A stretch of DNA of 41,291 bases from an uncultured Flavobacteriales bacterium (GCA_905182785.1 CAJJDF010000005.1:1-41291), one strand, 5' to 3'. Counted from the first letter of the stretch, positions 26,049 to 34,484 are shown. Notes: a model not told the origin generated them from the letters alone. Made by a program: numbers and translations.

Positions 26049-27539
26049 TTAATTTGCTTTCAAGGTTCCCAAAAATCTATCAGCTACTTCAAGATGGCCA
26101 TTCCTTTTTTCAGGTGATTGATTGTCAAAATTTCTTACCAGCATTCCTAATCGAGGGTTTTTAAGAAAGAAATCTCTATGAACATGCATGAATCTCCAGA
26201 ATAACCCATCCCATACTTTCTGCCAATCCTCTCCCTTTTTGTAATTACTCATTTTTAGAACGTAATTACTCCCACTGATATAGGGTTTTGTTGCAAAAAA
26301 GCCTCCATCCGCAAATTGACTCATCCCATAAACGTTTGGAACCATTACCCAATCGTAAGAGTCTATAAATAACTCCATGAACCATTTGTACACTTCGTCT
26401 GGATCAAATTCGCAAAGTAACATAAAATTCCCCAATACCATTAATCGCTCAATATGATGACAGTAACCCGTTTTTATCACTTTTTTTATCGTATCATCTA
26501 AGGGAGTGATTCCTGTTGTTCCATTATAAAATGAAGCTGGAATTTTCCGGTCAAATTCCCAATAATTTTTAATTCTAGAATCTCTGCCTTTAACAACATA
26601 CATTCCTCTCATAAACTCTCTCCAGCCTATTATTTGCCTCACAAACCCTTCTAATGAATTAAGTGGAACATTGTTTTTTTTTGCAAAATCAATTGCTTTA
26701 TCTACAATATATTCGGGTTCAATAAATCCAATATTTAGCATAGGGGAAAGCATGCTGTGATTCAAGAAGATTTCCTCTTTTACAATTGCATCTTCATAGG
26801 TTCCAAACTCATGAAATCTAGTTTCAAGAAATTGATTTAACCAAGTTTCTGTTTGTTCAAAGGTAACGGGGTAATAAGTCTCTATATTCAGTTTTCCAGG
26901 ATTGTCTTTGAAGTTATTAGAAACGTAACTCAATGCTTCTTTATGAAATTCTGTTTGCTGAGGAAAGTGAATTGCAGGAGGTGTTTTCTTTGTTGGATAT
27001 TTCTTTCGATTCTCATCATCAAAAGTTAATTTTCTTCCCTCAGGGTTACCTTCTTTATCCATTAAAATATTAAGCCTAACTCGTTCTTTTTTATAAAAAC
27101 TAGTCTGGAAAAACTTCTTTTTTGTAGGTTTAAAAAATGAACTTAATTCTTCTTTGGAATTGATAAATAGTAAGCTAGGTGATTCGTTTATTGTCAATCC
27201 TAACTGTTTCGCGCCTTCGTTTAGTCTTTTTTCAAGATAATAATCAGTTGGGTTTATGAAGAACAAGGTATCAACTCCAGAAGTTGATAAAGTAGGAAGT
27301 AACTTACGGATATCTGATAATTCATTCTGTGCATCAATGTACACAACTTTTATTCCTTTCGATTCTAAATGCTGTTTGTAAAACTGCATAGTAGCTCTAT
27401 GAAACGCTATTTTCTGCTTGTGGAATTTATACTGACTAAAAAATAGATACTCTTCAATTAAGTAAACTGTTGCTCCATTCTCAAACAAAGAAATGTCTGA
27501 GTGCAACTGGTGAGGAAAAATTAAATTGGCTCTATTCAT
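26049..27539 (-). CDS. Cryptochrome/photolyase-related protein (FeS-BCP/PhrB family) lacking the cluster cysteines
   Basis: 496 residues. The N-terminal alpha/beta domain (about 1-130: [37 protein letters not shown]) and the helical FAD domain ([55 protein letters not shown]) match the prokaryotic (6-4) photolyase family typified by PhrB. In PhrB four cysteines hold a 4Fe-4S cluster: one in the YCHHI motif and three near the C-terminus. Here C360 of YCHHI remains, but from [20 protein letters not shown] onward there is no Cys; the whole protein has only two (360, 376). It should therefore bind FAD but no cluster. Last gene of the operon; its ATG overlaps the DUF2256 stop (ATGA). Confidence 0.9.
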   Translation of the reverse strand: MNRANLIFPHQLHSDISLFENGATVYLIEEYLFFSQYKFHKQKIAFHRATMQFYKQHLESKGIKVVYIDAQNELSDIRKLLPTLSTSGVDTLFFINPTDYYLEKRLNEGAKQLGLTINESPSLLFINSKEELSSFFKPTKKKFFQTSFYKKERVRLNILMDKEGNPEGRKLTFDDENRKKYPTKKTPPAIHFPQQTEFHKEALSYVSNNFKDNPGKLNIETYYPVTFEQTETWLNQFLETRFHEFGTYEDAIVKEEIFLNHSMLSPMLNIGFIEPEYIVDKAIDFAKKNNVPLNSLEGFVRQIIGWREFMRGMYVVKGRDSRIKNYWEFDRKIPASFYNGTTGITPLDDTIKKVIKTGYCHHIERLMVLGNFMLLCEFDPDEVYKWFMELFIDSYDWVMVPNVYGMSQFADGGFFATKPYISGSNYVLKMSNYKKGEDWQKVWDGLFWRFMHVHRDFFLKNPRLGMLVRNFDNQSPEKRNGHLEVADRFLGTLKAN

Positions 27540-27676
27540 GAATTTTTAGGTTTGTTTCTTCGGCATTTTTCACTGCAATACTTAACATTATCCCACACTT
27601 TCTCCCATTTCTTTCTCCAAGTAAATGGTCGTTTACAAACTAAGCAAACTTTAGTAGGAAGATTTTGTTTTTTCAA
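27536..27676 (-). CDS. DUF2256 domain-containing small zinc-ribbon-like protein
   Basis: 46 residues from TTG 27676: [19 protein letters not shown], then [20 protein letters not shown], then NKPKNS. Two CxxC-type pairs (CLVC and CSEKC, about residues 11-14 and 34-38) likely bind zinc. This is the DUF2256 family, repeatedly found next to photolyase/cryptochrome genes. The start codon is TTG (no in-frame ATG), two bases after the flavin reductase stop; the end overlaps the next gene by 4 bases. Function is unknown; context suggests a partner in light response or DNA repair. Confidence 0.85.
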   Translation of the reverse strand: MKKQNLPTKVCLVCKRPFTWRKKWEKVWDNVKYCSEKCRRNKPKNS

Positions 27677-27678
27677 TT

Positions 27679-28317
27679 TTATTCGTTTTTAAAGTCAGGT
27701 ATTTCACTTACTCGAGCATAAGGAAATGAAGTGATTTTTTCTAACTTATAATAGCTGTTTAGCCCAGATATTCCCGTTGTATTTGCTTTTTCCAAATCAA
27801 TATATCCTTTTTTGTTTATTGCTTTATCTGGTATAATCACATGTTCTACTTCTCCAATAACTAAAATTGTTCCATTACTTTCAATCGGAATACTTTCAAG
27901 GTGTCTTAATCCGATTTTTATGGCGCTTTCTTTTACGAAAGGAGCTTCAAAATCAGTTAAATATTCCTCAGTTAAGTTGCAAATCTCAAACTCCGAAGTG
28001 CTTGCATCAAATTTTGCTGATGTATAATGGGAGTTTTCAATAAATTCCTCTCCTACATGATTAATGGTGTATTGTCCATTTTCTAATATGTTTTCATAAG
28101 TATTTCTTGGAATTTCTCCTGTAGGCCTTACGATTACACCAATTAAAGCAGGATTACTTCCCAAATGAACTACAGAACTAAAGATAGCCACATTAGATAT
28201 TTTATCTTTAGAGATGGTGCCGATTAAATTTGCGGGTTTAATCCCAGTAATTGAGTTGACTATGTTCAATCGTTTTACATTTCCAATTTCTTCTAAATCT
28301 TTCTTATTAAAGTACAT
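27679..28317 (-). CDS. Flavin reductase family protein
   Basis: 212 residues with the split-barrel FMN-binding fold of the flavin reductase (DIM6/NTAB) family: [63 protein letters not shown] and the Y.KLE region near the end. Relatives reduce or bind FMN. In an operon with three flavoproteins it may supply or keep reduced flavin, but this is inferred from context only. It lies 5 bases downstream of the photolyase gene. Confidence 0.88.
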   Translation of the reverse strand: MYFNKKDLEEIGNVKRLNIVNSITGIKPANLIGTISKDKISNVAIFSSVVHLGSNPALIGVIVRPTGEIPRNTYENILENGQYTINHVGEEFIENSHYTSAKFDASTSEFEICNLTEEYLTDFEAPFVKESAIKIGLRHLESIPIESNGTILVIGEVEHVIIPDKAINKKGYIDLEKANTTGISGLNSYYKLEKITSFPYARVSEIPDFKNE

Positions 28318-28322
28318 ATTGT

Positions 28323-29801
28323 TTATTTATTTCTTGTATGAAGAGTAATTATTCTTCGTTTGTTTTCTATTACTTCTTTCGTTTTCCTGTGTCCCCAGAT
28401 CTTTTCCCGGGCGACACGGGCGGTTTCTTTTAATTCGACAATTTGCTTCGGATAATTTTCACCTAAAATAACTCCACAAAAAACTTGATCCATTTCAGTC
28501 ATCTTCCAGGGTTCATGAATAAATTCTTTTGGAAAATCTTTTAGTTCTGGAATCCATTTTTTTATAAATACCCCCTCAGGATCTTGGTCTTGAGATTGTT
28601 TAATGGGGTTGTACATTCTTACTGTGTTAATTCCTGTAGTTCCTGCCTGCATCTGAAACTGAGGATAATGAATCCCTGGTTCGTAATCCAAAAATTGGTG
28701 AGCTAAATGATAAACTCCATTTCGCCAATCATTATCTAAATTAAAACAAAGAAATGAGACTAACATGGCTCTCATTCTAAAATTCACCCATCCTGTTTGA
28801 GTCACGCATCTCATGCAAGCATCTACTAAAGGATAACCAGTTTTTCCTTTTTTCCAGGCTTCAAGAAATACTAGATTATTCTCGTGTTCTAATGTTTCAT
28901 ATCCTGGATTCAAACAATTAGTTTCGTACTCACATTCGACTTCAAATTTCTGTATAAAATGACAATGCCATTTTAATCTTGTTAGCATACCATCAAAGGG
29001 GCGTTTATTTTTAGAGTAATTTTCATGTGCTTTCACAAATTGTGCAGCCTGCTTTATTGATAGGTTACCCCAAGAAATGAAAGGAGAAAGTCTTCCACAT
29101 GATACTCTGCTTTCAGTTGGTTTAGAAATATTTCTGTTGTAGTTTTTACCTCTATCTTTTACAAAAGATTGCAAGTATTTCCAACCATTTCTCTCTCCAG
29201 CAGGCTGAAATTCTTTTGGATAGTGTTGCATTGATTTTTCAAAATCAAAGGGAAGAGAAAATGAATTGATTGAGTCAAGGCTATCTTTTTTATTGTATAT
29301 ATTTTGAATGCAAGCTGTATTCATTTTTGCATACCAGGATTTATCCCAACCTAATCTATTTTGAATTCCTCTTAAAACGGCATCTCTTTGGAATTCAATC
29401 CATTTTATATCATTCTGTTTACAGAATTTAGCTATTTCTTTATCCCTTATCCATGTTTTTTTTATTCCACTTTCTCTATAGCTAAAGAGTTTATTTACTT
29501 CATATTTTTTAAATAGGAAAGTGAATATCTCTCCAGCTTCTCCATACAATTGTATTACTCTTTTGTTCTTTGAAGAAAGTGTCTCGTTCATTTCTGTTAC
29601 CGAATGATAGCAAAATTGTAGATGCCGCAATGATGTGTCTAGGTAATTAATAAGAGAGGGCTCGTACAAAAAAAGGATAAGGTAGGGGAGTGGCTCTTTT
29701 TCTGCAAAAAAAAGAGGTCCGTGATCTTGAGTTCTTAAATCACGTTTCAGCCAAACTATATTTATTTTTTGTTTTATCAAAGAGATAGTAATTTTTTGCA
29801 T
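28323..29801 (-). CDS. Photolyase/cryptochrome family flavoprotein with altered FAD-site motif
   Basis: About 492 residues. The N-terminal photolyase alpha/beta domain starts INIVWLKRDLRTQDHGPLFF; the FAD domain has SCGRLSPFISWGNLSIKQ and GKTGYPLVDACMRCVTQTGW. Where class I photolyases read DGD-x3-NN-x2-WQWxAGT, this protein reads DYEPGIHYPQFQMQAGTTGI, so the acidic and asparagine residues near the flavin differ. This variant sequence recurs in bacterial homologues, so it is likely a distinct subclass. It may be a photoreceptor or a photolyase of other specificity. The ATG at 29801 (after GGAAAAA) overlaps the upstream gene by 25 bases; a TTG at 29780 would give a 4-base overlap. Confidence 0.88.
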   Translation of the reverse strand: MQKITISLIKQKINIVWLKRDLRTQDHGPLFFAEKEPLPYLILFLYEPSLINYLDTSLRHLQFCYHSVTEMNETLSSKNKRVIQLYGEAGEIFTFLFKKYEVNKLFSYRESGIKKTWIRDKEIAKFCKQNDIKWIEFQRDAVLRGIQNRLGWDKSWYAKMNTACIQNIYNKKDSLDSINSFSLPFDFEKSMQHYPKEFQPAGERNGWKYLQSFVKDRGKNYNRNISKPTESRVSCGRLSPFISWGNLSIKQAAQFVKAHENYSKNKRPFDGMLTRLKWHCHFIQKFEVECEYETNCLNPGYETLEHENNLVFLEAWKKGKTGYPLVDACMRCVTQTGWVNFRMRAMLVSFLCFNLDNDWRNGVYHLAHQFLDYEPGIHYPQFQMQAGTTGINTVRMYNPIKQSQDQDPEGVFIKKWIPELKDFPKEFIHEPWKMTEMDQVFCGVILGENYPKQIVELKETARVAREKIWGHRKTKEVIENKRRIITLHTRNK

Positions 29802-30871
29802 TTTTTCCAATACGCAAAAAACGACTTAAAATCCCCTCTAACTTCGGGTACTATCCAGTCTCTATCATCCTCTATTCCTTGGAAATGTTTGTTTGTTGGA
29901 TGCTCTTTAAAATAGATGTTAATTGAGTCGAATTCATTTTTAAAATCAGAAAATTCACCTACATATATTTGGCAGTCCTTTATGTTTTTGGTTAGATCTA
30001 ATACAAATTGAATACACTTTTCACTTACAGGATATTTTTTAAAAAAGGAGGGTTCTAAGATGAGAATTCTATTGATATCTTGATCGCTTCTCCAATTTGG
30101 GTCTAGGTTGTAATAAGTATAAAACGCAGTTGATAATCCCTTTTTTAATGAAATCACACCTTGTTTTGGCAACTCCGTATTTAGTTTTGGCTCAGATGTT
30201 TCTTCTAGTTCTTTTGGTAATTGAAGGTTAGCTAAATCTTCGTAGCTTACATCTAAAAAAGTGCCTGAATCATTTGTTTTGCAATACTTGTTTATGTTTG
30301 TTTGATTCGCAATATATTGTTTATTACTGTTCGTTCCTGCCACCCATTGCCAGCTTAATGCATTACTTGCCCAATCTCCATCTAGTAGATGATAATACAT
30401 CCATTTGGCAGGATATTTCCAGTGGTTTTTCCCAAAATTACAAGCTATAGCTGCAGTATACATTCGTAAGTGGTTGTGCATATAACCTGTTCCATATAAT
30501 TCATTTATCCCGTTATCAATGGCAGAGACCCCAGTTTTACCATGTAAAATGGCGATAGAAAGTGATTGATTGATTACTCCTTCCTGCTCCGACCTTAAGT
30601 CTTGGTCTATTTCATCTCCTTTATAAACCCATGTTTGTTGCCAATAATCTCTCCAAGCTAATTCTTGCAATAGTTTTTCTATTTGATAGGATTTAAAACC
30701 TAAAGTCATAACGTGATTAAAGACTTGTTTGGTTGAGATAACACCTCGGGATATATAAGGAGACAAATGAGTTACTTTCCCATCCAAGAAATTTCGAGAT
30801 TTACAATATTCAATCGGTTCTATTTCTAGAATTTTTTTCTTTATTGATTTATAATCAGTTGGAAATTTCAT
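29777..30871 (-). CDS. FAD-domain-first photolyase homologue with C-terminal alpha/beta-like domain
   Basis: 364 residues. It has no N-terminal antenna domain: it opens directly with photolyase helical-domain motifs THLSPYISRGVIS, LLQELAWRDYWQQTW, GTGYMHNHLRMYTAA and LLDGDWASNALSWQWVAGT, ending about residue 215. This keeps the canonical DGD, the N and the WQW residues. After a linker, residues ~255-350 (INRILILEPSFFKKYPVSEK, then CIQFVLDLT, CQIYVGEF) look like an alpha/beta unit and weakly resemble the first domain of the neighbouring PhrB-type protein. This may be a circular permutation. It starts directly after the TIGR03643 gene with no gap. Confidence 0.85.
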   Translation of the reverse strand: MKFPTDYKSIKKKILEIEPIEYCKSRNFLDGKVTHLSPYISRGVISTKQVFNHVMTLGFKSYQIEKLLQELAWRDYWQQTWVYKGDEIDQDLRSEQEGVINQSLSIAILHGKTGVSAIDNGINELYGTGYMHNHLRMYTAAIACNFGKNHWKYPAKWMYYHLLDGDWASNALSWQWVAGTNSNKQYIANQTNINKYCKTNDSGTFLDVSYEDLANLQLPKELEETSEPKLNTELPKQGVISLKKGLSTAFYTYYNLDPNWRSDQDINRILILEPSFFKKYPVSEKCIQFVLDLTKNIKDCQIYVGEFSDFKNEFDSINIYFKEHPTNKHFQGIEDDRDWIVPEVRGDFKSFFAYWKKCKKLLSL

Positions 30872-31153
30872 TTATCTTTTAGAGATTTTGTTGCCAGAAA
30901 TTGTTCTTTGTCTTGTGCATTTAAATCGATCAATATCAGGATTTCTCTTTTTCAAATGTTTTTGACTTACCCCACTGTTTACTCTTTTTCTCCATAGATT
31001 AAAGCTTTTTCGCTTTAATGAATTTCTCATTATTTTGATTACATCACTTTCAGTAGTGTTAAATTGAAATTCAATGGCTTCGAAAGGAGTTCTGTCTTCC
31101 CAAGCCATTTCAATTATCCTATTTATGTCAAGTTCTGAAAGGTTATTTTTCAT
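30872..31153 (-). CDS. TIGR03643 family (DUF2805) protein
   Basis: 93 residues from ATG 31153. It shows the family pattern ELDINRIIEMAWEDRTPFEAIEFQF, an acidic/hydrophobic helix pair that resembles a helix-turn-helix start, then LKRKSFNLWRKRVNSG and FKCTRQRTISGNKISKR. A TTG at 31162 would add three residues. Its start overlaps the SRPBCC gene by 11 bases. Members commonly neighbour photolyase genes in marine bacteria; no biochemical role is known. The basic C-terminus would suit nucleic-acid binding. Confidence 0.85.
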   Translation of the reverse strand: MKNNLSELDINRIIEMAWEDRTPFEAIEFQFNTTESDVIKIMRNSLKRKSFNLWRKRVNSGVSQKHLKKRNPDIDRFKCTRQRTISGNKISKR

Positions 31154-31613
31154 ACTGTCCAAATTTTTTATTCACAGCTAATGTGCGGTAGTCAAAAATT
31201 TCATTTAGTTTTTTTCTAATTATCAATTTATTTGCAAGTGCCCCCAAAAATCCAAAAGGTGGCGAGTAAGTAACAATGTCTCTCATTAAAACACCTCCTT
31301 TTATTGGTTCAATAAAATGTTGGTGATGCCATAATTTATAAGGACCAACTCTTTGCTCATCAATAAAAAATTCCAACTCTTTTACCTGAGTAATTTCCGT
31401 CATCCAAGGAGTCTTTATTCCTAAAAGAGGCTTTACTTCGTAAGTAATAATCATACCGGGATACATTTTCTCAGGAATATCAGTTGAAGTAATATCAAAT
31501 CCCATGTAATCGGGCGTAATCTCTTTTAGATTCCTAGGAGAGGATATAAAATCCCAAACCTCTTCCATAGATGCTTTTACTTTTTGCTCTTGCTTATATT
31601 GATAAAATGCCAT
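31143..31613 (-). CDS. SRPBCC family protein
   Basis: 156 residues with the START/Bet v1-like helix-grip layout: an N-terminal strand (FYQYKQEQKVKASMEEVWDFISSPRNLKEITP), a beta-rich middle (MIITYEVKPLLGIKTPWMTEI, WHHQHFIEPIKGGVLMRDIVTY) and a C-terminal helix starting FDYRTLAVNKKF. Such proteins bind lipids or other hydrophobic ligands. It is commonly seen in photolyase/SDR clusters. It overlaps the TIGR03643 gene by 11 bases and follows the Lacal_2735 gene after 5 bases. Confidence 0.87.
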   Translation of the reverse strand: MAFYQYKQEQKVKASMEEVWDFISSPRNLKEITPDYMGFDITSTDIPEKMYPGMIITYEVKPLLGIKTPWMTEITQVKELEFFIDEQRVGPYKLWHHQHFIEPIKGGVLMRDIVTYSPPFGFLGALANKLIIRKKLNEIFDYRTLAVNKKFGQYEK

Positions 31614-31618
31614 AGTTT

Positions 31619-31786
31619 TTATTTTTTTATTGCATCTATTTGTTTCAAAATAGCTTCTGCTTCAGCAGTTTTTTCGTCACTCTTGGTGCGATTAATTTTA
31701 GACAATTCAAAGGCTTCTTTCATTAGCCCTTTATATTGTTCTTGCAATTTTTCTACTTCGCTTTTCTTTTTAAATAATCCAAACAT
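31619..31786 (-). CDS. Lacal_2735 family small protein
   Basis: 55 residues: MFGLFKKKSEVEKLQEQYK, a heptad-like helical stretch through LMKEAFELSKINRTKSDEK, and EAEAILKQIDAIKK. This matches the short Lacal_2735 family of Flavobacteriia, a predicted coiled coil with no known function. It is tightly packed between the AarF-like gene (3-base gap) and SRPBCC (5-base gap), so it is part of the operon. Confidence 0.85.
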   Translation of the reverse strand: MFGLFKKKSEVEKLQEQYKGLMKEAFELSKINRTKSDEKTAEAEAILKQIDAIKK

Positions 31787-31789
31787 AAT

Positions 31790-33091
31790 TTATAAATTTT
31801 GATAATTTTTTATTTTAATATCAGTTGCTTGCAACATATTCATCAGGCTGTAAAGCCCAAAGAAAGTTCGATTTACATAAATAAAATGCTTCGACCCTCT
31901 GTTTGCATCCATTTTTCTTAGTTCTGTATTTTTGGTGTATTGCTCACTTAGTTGTGCTATTTTATCAAAAAATTCACTGTCACTAAAGTCAAAAGTTTCT
32001 GTATGAAACGGTTTTGCAAACCAACTCAGTAGTTCGTGAAACATAGAGGAGAAGAATTCTATCTCTTCTTCTGTATCAGAAGCCTTAATGATTTCTAATT
32101 CTTGCATTTTAGCAATAAAAAGTTCTCTTTTTTCTAACGTTTCTTTTTGTATTAATTCGAAATAAGGGGTGTAAAAATCCAAAGGAATTGTTTTCATACA
32201 ACCAAAGTCTAATGCAATTAATTTTTCATCTTCTGACACTAAAAAGTTGCCTGGATGAGGGTCAGCATGTACTTTTCTCAATACGTGCATTTGATGCATA
32301 TAAAAGTCCCATAAAGCTTGTCCTATTTTTTTACCACTTGCAGAATTTGGAGTGTATTCGGAGAGGTGTTTTCCTGTCATCCAATCCATAGTTATAATTC
32401 GTTCCGTAGAGTATTTGGGATAATACTGAGGAAATAATAGGTTAGGAATTTTTTTACAAGCTTCTGCAATCTCTATACTTTGTTTTATTTCAAGAAGGTA
32501 GTTTGTTTCTTCCATCAGTTTGTCTTCAACTTCTTTGAAATATTTGACTGAATCTTTTGCTGAAATATTAAGAATCCTCAAGGCTACTGGCTTTACCAAT
32601 TTAAGATCAGAACTGATACTCTCCGAAACCCCTGGGTATTGAATTTTTACTGCTAATTCCTGTCCGTCTTTTTCTGCTTTATGCACTTGCCCAATGCTAG
32701 CTGCATTGGTAGATCTTGAATTGAAAACATCAAATACTTCATTTGGAGTTTTCCCAAAATAGGACTTAAATGTTTTGATAACTAAAGGAGGAGAAAGAGG
32801 AGGGACAGAAAACTGCGACAGTGAGAATTTCTCGACATACGCTTCTGGCATCATTGTTTTCTCCATACTAAGCATTTGAGCTACTTTTAAAGCACTTCCT
32901 TTTAGTTTTTTAAGACTGTTGTAAATGTCTTCTGCATTGTCTTTATTTAATTGACCCCTTGCATCTTCTTCAGATTTAACCAGTTTACTTCCGTAATATT
33001 TCAAGTAATTAACTCCAACTTTTGCTCCGGTCCCCACCAGTTTGCTCGCGCGTCTTATCTTAGAAATAGGAATGCTATTAATGGTTTCCAT
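31790..33091 (-). CDS. AarF/UbiB (ABC1/ADCK) family atypical kinase
   Basis: 433 residues. An N-terminal ABC1 region with KLKGSALKVAQMLSME stands where the family has KxGQ, here changed to KVAQ. Then come the Ala-rich loop STNAASIGQVHKA, the VAIK-like lysine in ELAVKIQYPGV, catalytic HADPHPGNF and metal-binding ALDFGCMK. UbiB/ADCK proteins support isoprenoid-quinone synthesis and lipid handling at membranes. In this operon the link to photolyases is by co-occurrence only. No C-terminal membrane helices are evident, so it may be peripheral or soluble. Confidence 0.9.
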   Translation of the reverse strand: METINSIPISKIRRASKLVGTGAKVGVNYLKYYGSKLVKSEEDARGQLNKDNAEDIYNSLKKLKGSALKVAQMLSMEKTMMPEAYVEKFSLSQFSVPPLSPPLVIKTFKSYFGKTPNEVFDVFNSRSTNAASIGQVHKAEKDGQELAVKIQYPGVSESISSDLKLVKPVALRILNISAKDSVKYFKEVEDKLMEETNYLLEIKQSIEIAEACKKIPNLLFPQYYPKYSTERIITMDWMTGKHLSEYTPNSASGKKIGQALWDFYMHQMHVLRKVHADPHPGNFLVSEDEKLIALDFGCMKTIPLDFYTPYFELIQKETLEKRELFIAKMQELEIIKASDTEEEIEFFSSMFHELLSWFAKPFHTETFDFSDSEFFDKIAQLSEQYTKNTELRKMDANRGSKHFIYVNRTFFGLYSLMNMLQATDIKIKNYQNL

Positions 33092-33094
33092 TTT

Positions 33095-33739
33095 TTATTT
33101 TTTAAATTCTTTTAGTAAAAATTTACCTAAATCAAGAACACTTTGAAGGGGTTTCATATCTTGCAATTGGAAGCTAGTATTCACTATTTTCTCAATCAAA
33201 ATATCTGTTTTTTCAAAACTAGAAGAAGTGTCCTTTTGCCAATAACTCATTATAAAGGCAAACTGACCCCAATAAACTTCTGCAATTCCTTTCTCTTTTA
33301 GTGTTTCTAACCTATCCTCTCTCAAGTCTAACGTTTCAATTTCTAGGGAATGAATGTAATTTTTGAACTGCTTTTTAAGCCTTGAAGTAACCCCTAGGCC
33401 TTTTACTTTTTCGTGTAAAATAGCTTGAATTACATAACTTCTATTTTTTGTAAGTAATTCAAAAAATGTAAAATAAAAGCTTAGTAGTTTATTTTGAGCA
33501 TCAAACGATTGGTATTCTTTATTTTCATCTAGAAGGCCTAAGGTTTTTTTGAAGAATTCACAAAATATTTCTTTTTCCAGTTCTTCAAATGAAGGGAAAT
33601 GGGCATAAAATTCGCTTTCGCTCATTTCATTCTCTTTGGCAAATTTGAAAACATTATGTGGTTTTTTACCGTGCTCTAATACAAAATGCATGTAGTTAGT
33701 GATAATCGATTCTCTCTGATTTATTGATGTTTTTTCCAT
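33095..33739 (-). CDS. TetR-family transcriptional regulator
   Basis: 214 residues with an N-terminal TetR helix-turn-helix (about 10-55: ESIITNYMHFVLEHGKKPHNVFKFAKENEMSESEFYAHFPSFEELEKEIF) and a helical ligand-binding C-terminus. It is the second gene of the operon, 18 bases after the SDR gene and 3 before the AarF-like gene. It is the best local candidate to bind the 28-bp palindrome at 34457-34484 and so to control its own operon. The inducer is unknown. No MerR/B12 photoreceptor regulator, often seen with such clusters, is in the window. Confidence 0.85.
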   Translation of the reverse strand: MEKTSINQRESIITNYMHFVLEHGKKPHNVFKFAKENEMSESEFYAHFPSFEELEKEIFCEFFKKTLGLLDENKEYQSFDAQNKLLSFYFTFFELLTKNRSYVIQAILHEKVKGLGVTSRLKKQFKNYIHSLEIETLDLREDRLETLKEKGIAEVYWGQFAFIMSYWQKDTSSSFEKTDILIEKIVNTSFQLQDMKPLQSVLDLGKFLLKEFKK

Positions 33740-33757
33740 GGTTTTTAAAAAAAAGAG

Positions 33758-34453
33758 TTATGATTTTATGCTAGACATTCCACCATCTGCATGTATAATT
33801 TGTCCTGTAATCCACTTCGACTTTTCAGAAAGTAAGAAAACCCCTAGCTCGGCAATGTTCTCAGCACTTCCAATTGATTTTAAGGGGTGTCTTTGAGCAT
33901 TTGCTTCTTTCTTTTCGTCAGTGCTTAGTAATTTACTAGCAAGTGGAGTGTCAGTTAATGAAGGTGCAATTGCATTGACGCGGATTTTAGGGGCAAATTC
34001 TGCTGCTAAAGAGCGTGTAAGACCTTCTATAGCTCCTTTAGAAGCTGCGACTTGTGCATGAAAATTGAATCCGGTTTGAACAGCTATCGTGGAAAATAAT
34101 AAAATAGATGAATTACTTGCTGCCTTTAGATTTGGCAGTACTTTCTGTATCACTTTTATTGCTCCGTTTACCTGAAGTTCAAAATCTTCTGCAAACTGAG
34201 CTGGTTTTATTCTCTTAAAAGGCATTAGATTTATGCTCCCAGGACAGTAAGCTAAACCATGAACCTCTTCTGGTAAATTATTTAACTCAATTTCACTAGA
34301 AGTAACATCCAAATGGTAATAATTAACATTTGGGATGTTGCTTTTAGTTTCGTTTTTATTGAAGGTAGAGTATACATATCCTTCAATAGCTAGTTGCTCT
34401 GTTAAAGCTTTTCCAATTCCAGAGGAACCGCCTATTATTAAGTAATTTTTCAT
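33758..34453 (-). CDS. SDR family oxidoreductase
   Basis: 231 residues from ATG 34453 (an upstream in-frame start at 34486 would run through the palindrome and is unlikely). Short-chain dehydrogenase features: cofactor loop IGGSSGIGKAL near the start, HLDVTSSE, AYCPGS in place of NNAG, Ser in LLFSTIA, the AAS-K active-site pair (QVAASKGAIEGLTRS) where the usual YxxxK tyrosine position reads A-A-S-K, and the C-terminal GQIIHADGG. The apparent lack of the catalytic Tyr is worth noting and hints at altered activity. First gene of the photolyase operon. Confidence 0.88.
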   Translation of the reverse strand: MKNYLIIGGSSGIGKALTEQLAIEGYVYSTFNKNETKSNIPNVNYYHLDVTSSEIELNNLPEEVHGLAYCPGSINLMPFKRIKPAQFAEDFELQVNGAIKVIQKVLPNLKAASNSSILLFSTIAVQTGFNFHAQVAASKGAIEGLTRSLAAEFAPKIRVNAIAPSLTDTPLASKLLSTDEKKEANAQRHPLKSIGSAENIAELGVFLLSEKSKWITGQIIHADGGMSSIKS

Positions 34454-34456
34454 TGT

Positions 34457-34484
34457 GTTTAACTTGATATATATAAAGTTAAAC
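34457..34484. promoter_or_regulatory. 28-bp palindromic operator before the photolyase operon
   Basis: GTTTAACTT (34457-34465), a 10-base AT spacer, and AAGTTAAAC (34476-34484) form a perfect 9+9 inverted repeat. It sits in the 61-base gap between the TonB receptor stop and the SDR start, three bases from the SDR ATG. A minus-strand TTTG (34487-34484) touches its upstream edge, so a bound regulator would block or shape RNA polymerase access. The half-site was not found elsewhere in the window by eye. Confidence 0.6.
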
